Shown piece after piece: positions 44,589-54,369 of a stretch of 64,000 bases of DNA (positions are counted from its first letter, which is position 1; every line of letters starts with the position of its first letter). The stretch is from Diaporthe sp. PMI_573. Its lineage: Eukaryota > Ascomycota > Sordariomycetes > Diaporthales > Diaporthaceae. Position numbers and translations under genes: made by a program. Where the stretch lies: positions 558,001-622,000 of the forward strand of contig JAJTUP010000010.1 of the NCBI GenBank assembly GCA_021399435.1. Reading direction: 5' to 3'. The notes beneath the pieces are model-generated. The model ran no database searches, was not told the DNA's origin, and was given only the letters and a program-made list of their open reading frames with translations.

Positions 44589-45425
44589 TCACCACCCCTG
44601 GCGCGCCAGTTCCTGCACGCGCTTACAGTTAGCCTTAAACCCGTCTTTGAAGCGGGCCCTCCAGCGCTCCCTGCGGAGCCTCTTGCGCTTGAGGCCGGGC
44701 CTCTCGTGGTAGCGCTGCCTGCTGAAGTCCTGGGAGACCTTGTTGACGCGGACGCGGAGGTTGAGCAGGCCCAGGCCGCGGGCGAGGTCGACCCTGTGGC
44801 CGATCTCGACGGTGCGGCCGACCGAGGGCCGCAGGCGGTACTTGATCTCCGAGGCGGGCTCGTTGTTCATGGCGGCGAGGTTCAGCAGGTCCTCGTTGGT
44901 CGGCGACATGATCCCCAGGTCCTTGAGCTCGTCCATGATGCCCGGGGTCTTGGTGTTGGTGTCGAAGGCGGACCGGTTCGCCTGGCGGCGGCGGAGGACG
45001 CCTGAGGTGGGTGTTGCCCAGGGCGAGCGGAGGGTGTCTTCGGACCGGGCGGGGGTCGTCGGGGGTGGTGGCGGTGGTGATAATGTGGTAGAGTTGTTGG
45101 GTCTGAGGAGGGATGCCATGCTACCTGTGGGACCGAGGCCACTGGATGCGCTGCCCCATGCTGGCTTCTGTTTTTTCTCCGGCTGTTGTTGTTGTTGCTG
45201 CTGCTGTCGTTGCTGCTGTTGCCGACTCCACTCCTGCATTGAAGGTGTGGGAGTGGGAGCAGGTGCTGCTGCCTCTGCCTCTGAGAGAGACGGCCTGGTC
45301 GAGGAGAAGCATCGATAGAAGGAAGGAATGAGGGGGTATGATAGTGTTGATGGGTTCGCGATGGCCCGTCGCGAGGCTGATCGGCCTGCGAGGAGGGCTG
45401 CCTGTACTGGTCGAAGCTCCATCAT
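44589..45425 (-). CDS. MRP21: Mitochondrial small-subunit ribosomal protein bS21m (MRP21 type, 278 aa)
   Basis: The C-terminal 80 residues carry the S21 signature: LLNLRVRVNKVSQDFSRQRY, HERPGLKRKRLRRERWRARF and a VQELARQGW end. The N terminus (MELRPVQAALLAGRSASRRA and YRCFSSTRPSLS) is a mitochondrial presequence with a likely cleavage near RCFS. A long, fungal-specific middle is Pro/Gln-rich, with a pure glutamine run (about residues 68-81, encoded by repeated CAG/CAA) and poly-Pro, as is common in filamentous fungi. In bacteria bS21 is about 70 residues and sits near the mRNA exit and anti-Shine-Dalgarno region. The gene symbol is given on family grounds. The start may be the second Met (ELRP..). 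Confidence 0.85.
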   Translation of the reverse strand: MMELRPVQAALLAGRSASRRAIANPSTLSYPLIPSFYRCFSSTRPSLSEAEAAAPAPTPTPSMQEWSRQQQQRQQQQQQQQPEKKQKPAWGSASSGLGPTGSMASLLRPNNSTTLSPPPPPPTTPARSEDTLRSPWATPTSGVLRRRQANRSAFDTNTKTPGIMDELKDLGIMSPTNEDLLNLAAMNNEPASEIKYRLRPSVGRTVEIGHRVDLARGLGLLNLRVRVNKVSQDFSRQRYHERPGLKRKRLRRERWRARFKDGFKANCKRVQELARQGW

Positions 45426-46070
45426 GTCGGTCCTGGTGTCGCAATGTGCTCGTCAGCAACTGCTCGTTGGTGATGAGAGTGCAATTGATGGTTGTTTAAA
45501 CCATACCTGGTTGTTGTTGAGACACAACTGTCCACAGCAATGTGTCTTCTGCCTCTTCCACACAGGTGGACAGGTCAACGACGCCGGTGGAGAAGGAAAG
45601 TATGGCAGGACCAAGGATGCTGTCGGTCGATTGTGATGGTGATGCTGCAATTGGCGCGATGCTAACTGTTGAATGCGCCTGCCGGGGAAATTTTGTCGGT
45701 TTGGCTCTAGCTTTTTCCGGCTAGCTTGTTTATCTGCAGCCTGCCTGCCCGCAGCTGCGGGCCCAAGCTTCTGAACGGTTCAAGCCGACGACGCCCTTGC
45801 AACAAAAGTCTAGCGAGACAAACTGCACGCACCTGCACCGCAGACTGCCTCGCCTTGAACCAAGGTGCATTCAAGGTCCTTGCTTCATTTAGTCCCAGCC
45901 CCGCAAACGCCTCGACAGCAGCTTCAAAGCGGTCTCGATTCCCTCGCGTCGTATCTCCCAATCACAGGAATCCAACTCGACTTGTTATAACTGTTACGCG
46001 ACGGGAGCCTTGGGCAGCAACTCAGAAGGGAAAGGGAAAGGGAAAGCGACAGGCACAGGCACAGCAAAAC
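45426..46070. other. Divergent promoter region of MRP21 and the RBM25-like gene
   Basis: No separate gene is supported. The frame of the RBM25-like gene is open upstream to 45726 but reads as a C-rich leader. A GGGAAA tandem (46029-46047, GGGAAAGGGAAAGGGAAAG) lies just before the start codon. Confidence 0.55.
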
Positions 46071-48554
46071 ATGGCATACAATCCTTACGGAGGTGAGCGC
46101 ACACCCATCCTTTCAGCAGACAACTCTGAGATCGCGAGCAACAACTTACATGATACAACGACAGGCAATCCATATGGCCCTCCTCCTTCATTCAATGGCT
46201 TTCCTGGAGTAGGCGGTGCGCCTGGCATGGCCCCGCCGCCCGGCCTAGGTACGCCCTCTGTTTCCGTCTCTGCTTCCCTGGCTCTACATGTATCTATACA
46301 CATTGTGCTCTCTGCGTTTCCATGGCTCGTCGCACTACATCCCAAGCTAACACCGCCTCCAACAGGCCCTCCACCAGGCATGTCCTCTGCCCCTGGGATG
46401 GCACCTCCTCCAGGTGTCCAGCAAGCCAATTCTCCCGCACAAGCTAATCGACCAAGTGGACTGCCCGCCTCCTTCCAGCCGCCCCCCAACCTGCCAAACA
46501 TCAACTTCAACGCCCCCGTGATCCGCCTCGGCTCGTCATCGTTACCTCCCAAGCCAGCCCCGTCCTCGGGGCCCGATCGCAGGGAGCCCAATGCGCCGCC
46601 CTCGGCTGCCGGCGGCAGGCCCGGCCTCGGCGCAGATAGGAATATCGAACAGTCCCGCGCTGCAGTCAGGGAGAGCATGCAGGCCCTACAGGCACCAACC
46701 CAAGAAGAGCGTCTGCGAACAATATTCTTGCACAAGGTCCCGCAGACCCTGGGTGGCGACGAAGGCATCGAGAGATTCCTGAACCTTGTCGGCAGGTTGC
46801 GCCGCTGGGACTCGGCAAAGTCAAATCTATCAGACCACAAGGGTGAGCTTTTCGGTTTCGCCCAATATGACGATCTTGACTCTCTGGCTACTGCTGTCGA
46901 GCTACTCAAGGACATCGAGTTGCCCGTCAAGAAGCAGGAGCCCGCCGATGGCCCCGCAAAGGACGAGTCCGGCGACGACGAGCCATACAAGGGCATTCAG
47001 AAGACCAAGCTTCAGGTCACCGTCGACGAGAGCACGCTCAAGTTCCTCGAGACATACGAGGAGAACAGGGCCGATGACGGCCGGAAGGAGACAAGGCTGG
47101 AAGCACCAAGAGCCGCGTTGAAACAAGCCATCCACGATCTTTTCTATCCGCCCCTCCGCAAGACGCAAGATGGTGAAGGAGATGTCACCATGGGCGATGC
47201 CAACGGGTCAGGTGAAAACGTCGAGGTTATCAACATTCCCATCGCACAAGACGATGAACTAGCAGATATCCCGGCCGAGATGAGAGAGGTTGTCGCCAAA
47301 GAGATCGCCGCCTTCCGTGATAGGAGCATTCAACGGGATCTGGAGCGGCTGAGGCGGGAAGAGGAAATGGAGGAGATGGAGCGGACGCGTAACGGTCCTG
47401 TACGACAATCCCGAGACTCGCCCCCACCCGGTGCCAATTCCATCCCTCTCGGACCCAGGGGCGTGCCGAATGCGCCATCTGGCCCTCGGGGCGCGGGCCG
47501 GGGCGTGGCCTTTGTCAATGGTGCCAATGGTGACGGCTACTCGAGAGACGACGAAGACACCGACGCTAGCGACAATGAGCTTCATCGTAGGGAACTGGCC
47601 AAGCACAAATCCGAGGATGATAAGCAGTACCTTGAGGCAGAACGGAAGTGGGTCAACAGGGAGAGGCAACGGGCCGCCGCGCTCGAGCGCGAAACAGACC
47701 GGGAGAAGGCCGAAGCTGACAGCATCAACCAACGCATCGAGGAGCAGCTCGAGCGCGAGAAGAACTGGGACGACGAGAAAGAGGCCAGCCGAAAGACGCA
47801 CCCATACTACCGCGACCATGCAGCGTGGGCGCGGAAACGTGCGCAGGACCGCGGGGAGGAGGAGAGCCGCGACGAGTCGGACCGCCGCGCCGAGCAGTCC
47901 GAGCGCCGGCGCGAGGCGGCCGAGATGGAGCAGGCCAAGGACATGGCCGACTCGTTCCTCAACCAGCAGGCGCAGGAGATGGAGCAGAGACAGCAGCAGG
48001 CGGCCGCGGCGTCAGCCGCAGCCCCCGCGAGGTTCACCATGTCCCTCGGCGCGGCGGCGCAGAAGGCGCAGCAGCGGGCCGGCCCGCAGCGCAGGACCAT
48101 GGCCGAGGTCGAAGGACTGCTGGACGACGAGGAGAACGAGCAGGCGACCAAGAGGCAGCTGGTCCCCATAAAGTTCGAGCCGCTGGGGCCCGACGACACC
48201 AAGGCCATGAGCGAGGAGGAGATCCAGGAGGCGGTCAAGGCGCTCGCCAAGGAGATCCCGACGACCAAGGAGGGCCTGTGGGCGTGGGAGGTCAAGTGGG
48301 ACTACCTGGACGACTCGGCCGTGTCGGACAAGCTGCGGCCCTTTATCGAGAAGAAGGTCGTCGAGTACCTGGGCGTGCAGGAGCAGATGCTCGTCGACGT
48401 GGTCGAGGAGCACCTGCGCCGCCGGTCGAAGCCTGCGGAGCTGGTTGAGGAGCTCGAGGGCCCGCTTGAGGACGATGCTGAGGATCTTGTCAAGAAGCTC
48501 TGGAGGATGGTTATCTTCTTTACTGAGAGTGAGAAGAGGGGGTTGCCTGCTTAG
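46071..48554 (+). CDS. RBM25-like splicing factor with RRM and PWI domains (764 aa, three exons)
   Basis: Exons are 46071-46092, 46165-46248 and 46366-48554. Introns of 72 and 117 bp are both free of stops, so an unspliced frame is misleading. Removing them joins MAYNPYGG to NPYGPPP and then PGLG to PPPGMSS, giving an uninterrupted Pro/Gly/Met-rich opening. An RRM follows at about residues 150-225: LRTIFLHKVPQTLGGDEGIE, LFGFAQYDDLDSLATAVELL. A long Arg/Glu/Asp-rich charged helix (about 345-600) leads to a C-terminal PWI domain (about 665-760: LRPFIEKKVVEYLGVQEQML, EHLRRRSKPAELVEELEG). This is the domain order of RBM25 and its fungal relatives (Snu71-like), U1 snRNP-associated proteins that influence 5' splice-site choice in the nucleus. 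Confidence 0.88.
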   Translation: MAYNPYGGERTPILSADNSEIASNNLHDTTTGNPYGPPPSFNGFPGVGGAPGMAPPPGLGTPSVSVSASLALHVSIHIVLSAFPWLVALHPKLTPPPTGPPPGMSSAPGMAPPPGVQQANSPAQANRPSGLPASFQPPPNLPNINFNAPVIRLGSSSLPPKPAPSSGPDRREPNAPPSAAGGRPGLGADRNIEQSRAAVRESMQALQAPTQEERLRTIFLHKVPQTLGGDEGIERFLNLVGRLRRWDSAKSNLSDHKGELFGFAQYDDLDSLATAVELLKDIELPVKKQEPADGPAKDESGDDEPYKGIQKTKLQVTVDESTLKFLETYEENRADDGRKETRLEAPRAALKQAIHDLFYPPLRKTQDGEGDVTMGDANGSGENVEVINIPIAQDDELADIPAEMREVVAKEIAAFRDRSIQRDLERLRREEEMEEMERTRNGPVRQSRDSPPPGANSIPLGPRGVPNAPSGPRGAGRGVAFVNGANGDGYSRDDEDTDASDNELHRRELAKHKSEDDKQYLEAERKWVNRERQRAAALERETDREKAEADSINQRIEEQLEREKNWDDEKEASRKTHPYYRDHAAWARKRAQDRGEEESRDESDRRAEQSERRREAAEMEQAKDMADSFLNQQAQEMEQRQQQAAAASAAAPARFTMSLGAAAQKAQQRAGPQRRTMAEVEGLLDDEENEQATKRQLVPIKFEPLGPDDTKAMSEEEIQEAVKALAKEIPTTKEGLWAWEVKWDYLDDSAVSDKLRPFIEKKVVEYLGVQEQMLVDVVEEHLRRRSKPAELVEELEGPLEDDAEDLVKKLWRMVIFFTESEKRGLPA

Positions 48555-49217
48555 TTAGGCACTTCCGGTCTGGTCTTTTCCAGGTTGCCTTGGATGGTGG
48601 TCACGGACTAGGGGGTGGGGGTAGGGATACTTGAATAGTCTGCCCTGTAGCCCTGTATGAGTATTACTGGTAGTGGCAATTTGCACTTCGGGGTTTGGTG
48701 GGCTTCGTGATCTCGAATTTTCGCGACGTAGACGGCGAGGGAGGGGATGTGTTGTACTGTAGGTAGATCTGGGGATGGCTATGGGGCCTGGAAATTGGAC
48801 TTGATGCATGCATACCACTACATTGTTCACACCTACTCCATATCTGTGCAAATGTCAAAAGGCGTGGGATCCTCGCCTCTAAGCGTGCCTCGGGCCGGCG
48901 TGCCACCAGTAGCCCTGTTGTTCAACAGCAACCTGCTCCTAGTCTAGCAACATGCTGCTTTTCTCATGCATGCCTCAGTTCTAGACCGACCGACTGCTAT
49001 GCATTGCGACCCGGTGTCTTGGTATGTCTTGCAGCATGGCATATCAATCAATGCGGTGCTGCCCAACGTCCTGGTCTAGCTTTGTGAACCCCTTAGCTAT
49101 CAGTCGATAAAAATAAAGGACAACGCCTGCTTTCTGAAAGTTGAGGTCTAACGGGTTGCTATTCCTTCCTGGAACTGAAAAGCATCTCAACCGAATCCAG
49201 ATAGAATATCGGACAGA
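48555..49217. other. Intergenic region containing one copy of a dispersed direct repeat
   Basis: No gene was recognised. The segment 48735-48832 is imperfectly repeated at 55708-55806. Confidence 0.6.
48735..48832 (+). repeat. Direct repeat, left copy
   Basis: Around the shared core GGCTATKGGGCCTGSAAATTGG, the match runs from GGCGAGGGA to the CATACC...TGTTCACA words. Identity to 55708-55806 is roughly 75-80% by eye over about 95 bp, in the same orientation. The two copies enclose the 49-55.7 kb block. Confidence 0.75.
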
Positions 49218-50713
49218 ATGGCAGACTCGAACCTCTGTGGAAGCTGCCGCCTTGTTCTCACCACGCGGAGGTCCTGGCATTCTCCGTGGAGCCAGCACCA
49301 CGCCAAGTACGACAGCCTTATTTGCAGCGTGACAAGTGGATGTGTTATCTGCAAGTGGCTCAAGTTGCAGATACCTCGACCCCACTGCGATCCTCCTGGA
49401 GCTCACGAGAGCTTTCGGTCCTTTTGCAGCTTCGATGAACATAATATCAGTGGTATGGAGCAAACCAAGCGCGCAACTGTTGGTTTCCGCGGAGAATGTT
49501 CATGGGCGGATCCTTTCGAGATAACAGGTCTGTCTTGTCCAGCACGATCAGTACTTGCCCCTTCAAATAAACTTACTTTCATCTAGTCCGCATCTATCAA
49601 CATGAGGATGAATCACCCAATCATGATGTTGCATCAATCATCAGTAAACGGAAACATCTTCCTCGTTCAACAGCATGCCAGCTTGAAGGAACAAAAGTAG
49701 GGTCTGAAGGATCCATCGGGATAATCAAAACCTGGCTGGATAATTGTAACAAGAACCACCCATACTGTCCCGCATCTCCCGACAGAACGTTCTTTCAAAC
49801 CCGCATCATAGACGTCCAGAACGTTGAGGAAGGAAAGGTAGTGCTCCGGGACAAGAAAGACGTTCTTAACTAAACACATTGCGAAGGTTCCGACAGAGAC
49901 TTCCCGGAATATTGGACGTTGTCTCATCGATGGGTAGGACGGGTTGTGAAGCTACTCCTGAGCAATGAGCAGTTTTTCCGGCGTGGAATTGCCCTGGGCG
50001 AGCTCTCTCCCACTTTCCGAGATGCGGTAACGCTTGTCCACAAGTTGGGCTATCGATACATATGGATCGACTCTCTGTGCATCATCCAGGACCCTAATGC
50101 AAAGGAAGACTGGGAGCGGGAAGCGCCGACAATGAAGGATATCTACGGGAACTCATGCTGCAACATTTCGGCCATTAGATCTTCCCGCGACGCGTGATTT
50201 GGCCTCTTCGGACAACGATTCATGGAGCCTGGCTGGCTTCACCCGTTCTCGGCGTGCTTGGACTTGCCCGGGGGCGAATGGAACACCTCTGGAAAATGGA
50301 ACTTGTGGCTCGACAGCCTTTGGGTTAACGAGATAGAGGAATCACCTCAAAGCAGTCGCGGGTGGGTCTTTCAAGAGGGATTTCTCTCACGAAGAATCAT
50401 CCACTTTACTCAAAGTCAGATATACTGGGAGTGCTTGCAATGCTGCCGGTGTGAGGCAGACCCAATGGACCATTTGGGCCTTCTTCGCTTTGATTCTCAT
50501 TCGGAAGCGGCAACACAGGCACGGGGATACAAGGCTGTCTTGCGAAAGATCATCACGGAATCATCTCCAGGCTCCCTCGCCTGGAAGTCTCTTCAATCTG
50601 AGCACGAGTGGCTCACACTGCGAGACTGCTGGAAAATGATGGTGACAACCTACAGCAGGTGCGACCTCGCCGTGCCGTCTGACCGCATCATCGCCATCTC
50701 TGGTGTTGCCAAA
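49218..50713 (+). pseudogene. HET-domain gene, 5' part (dead; split by a transposon)
   Basis: Exon 1 is 49218-49527. A 59-bp intron follows (GTCTGT to CATCTAG), and exon 2 starts at 49587. The frame continues to 50713 with two nonsense codons, TAA at 49871-49873 and TGA at 50195-50197. The HET domain lies between and after them: YWTLSHRW, LSPTFRDAVTLVHKLGYRYI, WIDSLCIIQDPNAKEDWERE, YGNSCCNISAIRSS and GWVFQEGFLSRRIIHFT. The part upstream has CGSCRLVL and a CVICKWLKL cysteine pair, then a KTWLDNCNKNHPYC segment, as in many HET proteins of the IDSLCI type. Coding phase is exactly kept up to the target-site duplication, so the gene was a normal HET gene before decay. Both nonsense codons can be explained by one C to T change (CAA to TAA, CGA to TGA). 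Confidence 0.88.
50706..50713. repeat. Target-site duplication of the Mutator-like element, left copy
   Basis: The eight bases TTGCCAAA directly precede the left inverted repeat and are repeated exactly at 53741-53748, directly after the right one. Removing one copy and the element restores the phase of the HET gene. Confidence 0.9.
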
Positions 50714-50771
50714 GAAAACGGATATTCGCAGGGCAAAAAACGGATGGTACAGGGGAAGATGTACCACCCCA
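50714..50771 (+). repeat. Left terminal inverted repeat of the MULE
   Basis: 58 bases, identical to the reverse complement of 53683-53740. Beyond the shared CCACCCCA the two ends diverge (ACGCACAG against CTGCTGCA). Confidence 0.95.
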
Positions 50772-50913
50772 ACGCACAGACAACGCGCCACACCCAAAAT
50801 AGTATGGGCACCATTATTTTGACCCTGCAGCCCACATAGCCGTACATACTCGTCACTGCCACGCCGAATGTGCCCATCGCGATACTCGCTGCAGCGCAAA
50901 TCGCTCAAATCCA

Positions 50914-53454
50914 TGGTGTTTTGCTACATATCTAGTCTGTACGGACCACAATCTCGTCTAGTATCTCCTCCTCCTCCTCGCCGTCGCCGCCGTCGCCGAT
51001 GTCGTCGCCGACGATGTCCCCAACCGTCAGATCTACCCGTGGCAACTGGTTGATGCTTCTGATAGCCGCCGTACGCTGCCGCTTAGCCCCTGATCTCGTG
51101 CTCGAGGGTGTGCCGGCTTCTGAAGTCTTCGTGATGTCTGCCGGCGCCCCCCGCTTCCGAGGCTGCTGAGTTGCCTTCTTCGTGACCCTTCTCGCCGGCT
51201 GCTGCTTCGGAGGGACGCCGGCGTGCTGCGCATCGCCGCCACGGGCGTCCTCTTCATCCAGGGACTGGAGGGTCTTGTCATTCTACTCGAAGGCTGAATT
51301 CACGCGCTGTACTGAAGCCGTCGTCACCCTCGTCTTATCGCCGGCTCTGCTGCCCAGACTTGTAGTGGTGGAGGTCGTCTTTTTACCCATTATGGCTTTC
51401 CCACGCTTCTCAAAGACGCCCTCCTCGTCGCTGGCGAATGTGGCGATCTCCCGAGGCCTGCCCTTCGTGGCTGTGACCTTCTTTGGTGAGAGTACGCTGA
51501 GGAGCGGGTTCTCAACGCAGAGGTCACAATCGAGGTACCAAGCTTTGTGAAGGTTGCTCTTCTCGAGGGGAAGGGAAGCCTCCTCTTTATCGGCAATACA
51601 ATTCGCATAGATTACGCCGTACTGAGTATAGACGGCGCAGCAGTATCCGGAAGGTCTGCTATTGCTAGAAGAAGCTTCTGGAGGTCTGCAGTATCCTCGT
51701 GGGGCTTCTTTTCGAAGCATCTTTAACGCCTTCTGGTGCTCTATCGCGAGAAGGTCTAGCGCCGCTCTAGCGACCTGCCGTGGAAGCTTTCCAAGCCACT
51801 TCTGCCCGTTGTACTTTGTGAGTGCTGCTATCTTCTGCTTCCCCTCCTCATCACGGAAGGCGCGAGCCGCATCCTCAATAGCGGCGTTGTTAGCCTCTAT
51901 CAGATAGAGAAGATTCCCCATCCCGTGGCCCAGATAGGTCTTTACATGGCGGTGCCATCGCTCTGTAGAGGAGGTTGTACGCAAGCCGAAGTTGAGGGTT
52001 TTGCAGATTGTATGTGCAGCCCATTTGGCGACAACCTTCTTAGCCTTGTCGACATACTACGTCTTAAGGTACTGAAGGATCGCCGTCTGGTCTGAGAAGA
52101 CCTCTTGAAGCCGTCGCTAAGCCATATCGTACACCTTACAATCTGTAGAGTACTCCATAAACTTGATGAGGTCAAAGAGGGCTGTTTGGGTATATGGCAC
52201 CTCGTCAGGCACCCGTAAGGGTACCGTGGCCTTTCCTCTCGCCGGCGCCATTAGGGAAGCAAGGTCCTCATCATCCTCTTCGATATCTTCAGCCTCGGCG
52301 CCCTCTGTGGTGTTTCCCTCTGGCGCTGTCGCCTCTAGGCCTCCCGTTGCCGCCCCCGTCACCGCTGGCTTCTACTACTTCTTCTTGATATTGAGGATAA
52401 CGTTTATGTTTATATAGAAGATATATAGCTGATGGCGTGCCTCGGGGAATTGGTACTCAAGGGCGTTGATTAGAGTAGTATCGTAGTCGGTAATGAAGAG
52501 GCTCGGAGGGTCGTTTCTGTACTGGCGGAGAAGCTCGTCAACCTGCTCAAGAAGCTACCGGAAGCCAGATTCTCGCTCGTTATTAACGACGCCTTGAAAT
52601 AGCGGCAGTATCTTCTTTGTGTGGGTTACTGCCGTTGCTTGGAGGAAGGGCATCTTCTTGTTGTTTGTTGAGTAGGTACAATTGAGCGAGATAGCCCGTG
52701 AGAATTGTCGCTCTCGCAACTACTCGATCTGCTGCTTTATATACCAGAAGATGCCCGTGACGTTACCCTTATTGTCAGTGGTCCAACGATACCAGCAACC
52801 CTCCTTTTCAAGCCAGTCTAACGATGCTTGGGTAGGCGTGTAGATGCCCTGCTTCTCCTTTCAAAAGTCTGCAAGCCAATTCTTCATGGTGTTTGGCCCC
52901 AGCAGTACGCCCGGGTACTCTCGGCGGAGGGCTGCTTCGAGTTTCTTTGGCTTGGCGAGGGACGGGTCTGCAGCCGTACAGGCGAGAAGATCGTGATGTT
53001 CTTTTGCCAACTTTACCTAGCCGCGCTGGGCTTCGGGTACCTCCTGAGGGCCGTGATAGAGGTGCTTCTCTTCATCTAGGCGTAGCACCCACTTCCCAGC
53101 AGTCTCCTTCGTGCAGTGGGCAAGCGCTGACCAGCTGCAGCTAGCCTTGATCGTGGCGGAGGAGGCTTTCGTCGCAGTGCTTGGGCGTATAGTGCCGCGG
53201 CTGTACTGCAAACGGGCGTAATTTGCACCAGAATCAACCTTTGCCGTAACATAGCCAGACATTTTTGTGGCTTCATCTAAATCAGCCTTGAGGGCCTTAT
53301 AAGTGTCGTAACCATCGTGAAAAAGTTTCAAGTACGCCGAAGGCGCAGAAAGGGCTGGCTGGCGATGGTTGGTTGCGGTGATATTAGCGTTCCATTTGTG
53401 ACAATCGGCTTGCTACTACGCCTTAAGCCCTGAGTAATCAGGGACTTGCGCCAT
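50914..53454 (-). pseudogene. MULE transposase, disrupted by eleven in-frame stops
   Basis: One minus-strand frame can be followed from ATG 53454 (MAQVPDYSGLKA) to about 50914. Recognisable parts in order: YLKLFHDGYDTYKALKADLD (DNA-binding and FAR1-like N region), AKPKKLEAALRREYPGVLLG, WLEKEGCWYRWTTDNKGNVT, the acidic-residue core LFITDYDTTLINALEYQFPE and RHQLYIFYININV. The last stands where active relatives usually have C-I-W-H-I, so Cys, Trp and His are all replaced. Then come STERWHRHVKTYLGHGMGNL and a Lys/Arg-rich tail (RVTKKATQQPRKRGAP). Stops in this frame are ten TAG and one TGA (the TGA near 52859), mostly where Gln or Arg would be expected. The protein cannot be active. Confidence 0.85.
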
Positions 53455-53682
53455 CGCTGCAACGCTGAAAATAGAAGATCTAAGCGATTGGGGGTTCTCT
53501 TTGATGCAGAAACGATTGATCGCGACGAGAAGTTAAGCGATGCGACGTGGCGTTGATTAAGGGTTGTTAAAAGAAGGTTGGTGGCGATGGGGGCTTCGCA
53601 GGTTGGCAATTAGGTTGGCTAAAAAAGACTATGGTGGTTGTTTACTTGAGGTTGAATGGTGGCTTCTGATTGGCTGCAGCAG

Positions 53683-53740
53683 TGGGGTGGTACATCTTCC
53701 CCTGTACCATCCGTTTTTTGCCCTGCGAATATCCGTTTTC
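53683..53740 (-). repeat. Right terminal inverted repeat of the MULE
   Basis: Exact reverse complement of 50714-50771 over 58 bases. It is followed by the second TTGCCAAA copy at 53741-53748. Confidence 0.95.
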
Positions 53741-53748
53741 TTGCCAAA

Positions 53749-54369
53749 AGGTTCGAGGAAATGTACGACGAAGATGAATGTTTCGATGGTGTCTGGAAGA
53801 AGGGACTTCATATCGACCTGATGTGGGAGTCTAATGCATTTGAAGGGGCGTGCGTAGTGCGCAGCGGGGCCTTCGCGCCTTCATGGAGCTGGGCATCTGT
53901 CCGCGGCGGGAGCGTGACCGTGCCTAGAGCTCATCAGAATTACAGTCCTGAGCCGAGTTCACTCATCAGGCTAATCTTCGCACGTATCAGGCGCCAGGGC
54001 GGCAATGGGGACTCGAAAGCGCCGCTTCAAAATTCGGAACTTGAAATTGAGTGCGTCGTGCACCACTTTAAAAGAGACGCCAAATCCAAGATGATCGAGA
54101 TCTTCGAGGACGAGACCTTCTCGAGACCGATACGCAACATGCGGGAAAGTGGACAGGACACGCTGCGTCTCGATACGGAGGCGTTGGTACAGAAGTTCAA
54201 CCAGAACGAGAATATTACGGGCGTGTGCATTCGCGTTCAAGAGGGACATGAAACCACGGTCACCGGGCTGTGCGTTACCTCCTGCTGGAACCTGTTTCAA
54301 TCCCAACGTCGGGATACAAGCGTTTGGGTACTGCATTTGCCCGTGGCTTTGGCCTCATCTGGGATATGA
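53749..54369 (+). pseudogene. HET-domain gene, 3' part (continuation beyond the transposon)
   Basis: In the same phase as the part ending at 50713. It reads RFEEMYDEDECFDGVWKKGL, then APSWSWASVRGG, the W-S-W-A-S block usual in the C-terminal half of HET proteins, and FKRDAKSKMIEIFEDETFSR, to the stop at 54367-54369. No nonsense codon is seen in this part. With the element removed, the locus would code for about 685 residues if the two stops were sense codons, a normal size for this class. Confidence 0.85.

Larger units (their letters stand above)
50714..53740 (-). mobile_element. Mutator-like (MULE, Hop-type) DNA transposon, 3,027 bp
   Basis: The element has terminal inverted repeats of 58 bp that are identical at both ends (50714-50771 and 53683-53740, starting GAAAACGGATATTCGCAGGG). 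It is flanked by an 8-bp direct duplication TTGCCAAA. Inside, on the minus strand, is a single transposase frame interrupted by stop codons. It includes a MULE-type core (SLFITDYDTTLINALEYQFP followed by ARHQLY) and a downstream TERWHRHVK block. Mutator-like elements typically create duplications of 8-11 bp. The insertion sits inside a HET gene, antisense to it. Perfect terminal repeats and an intact duplication point to a recent insertion, although the transposase is dead. Confidence 0.9.

Noticed and set aside
44388..45005. 205-codon plus-strand open frame
   Set aside because: Antisense to the conserved MRP21 C-terminal domain, with Ala/Glu/Val-biased composition.
45726..46070. In-frame upstream extension of the RBM25-like gene (would give 942 residues unspliced)
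   Set aside because: The extension is leader-like, and reading through the two stop-free introns breaks the regular Pro/Gly/Met opening. The spliced model starts at MAYNPYGG.
50706..53748. hAT-superfamily assignment suggested by the 8-bp target duplication
   Set aside because: The internal frame resembles a MULE transposase, not a hAT transposase with a C-terminal dimerisation domain. MULEs can also leave 8-bp duplications.
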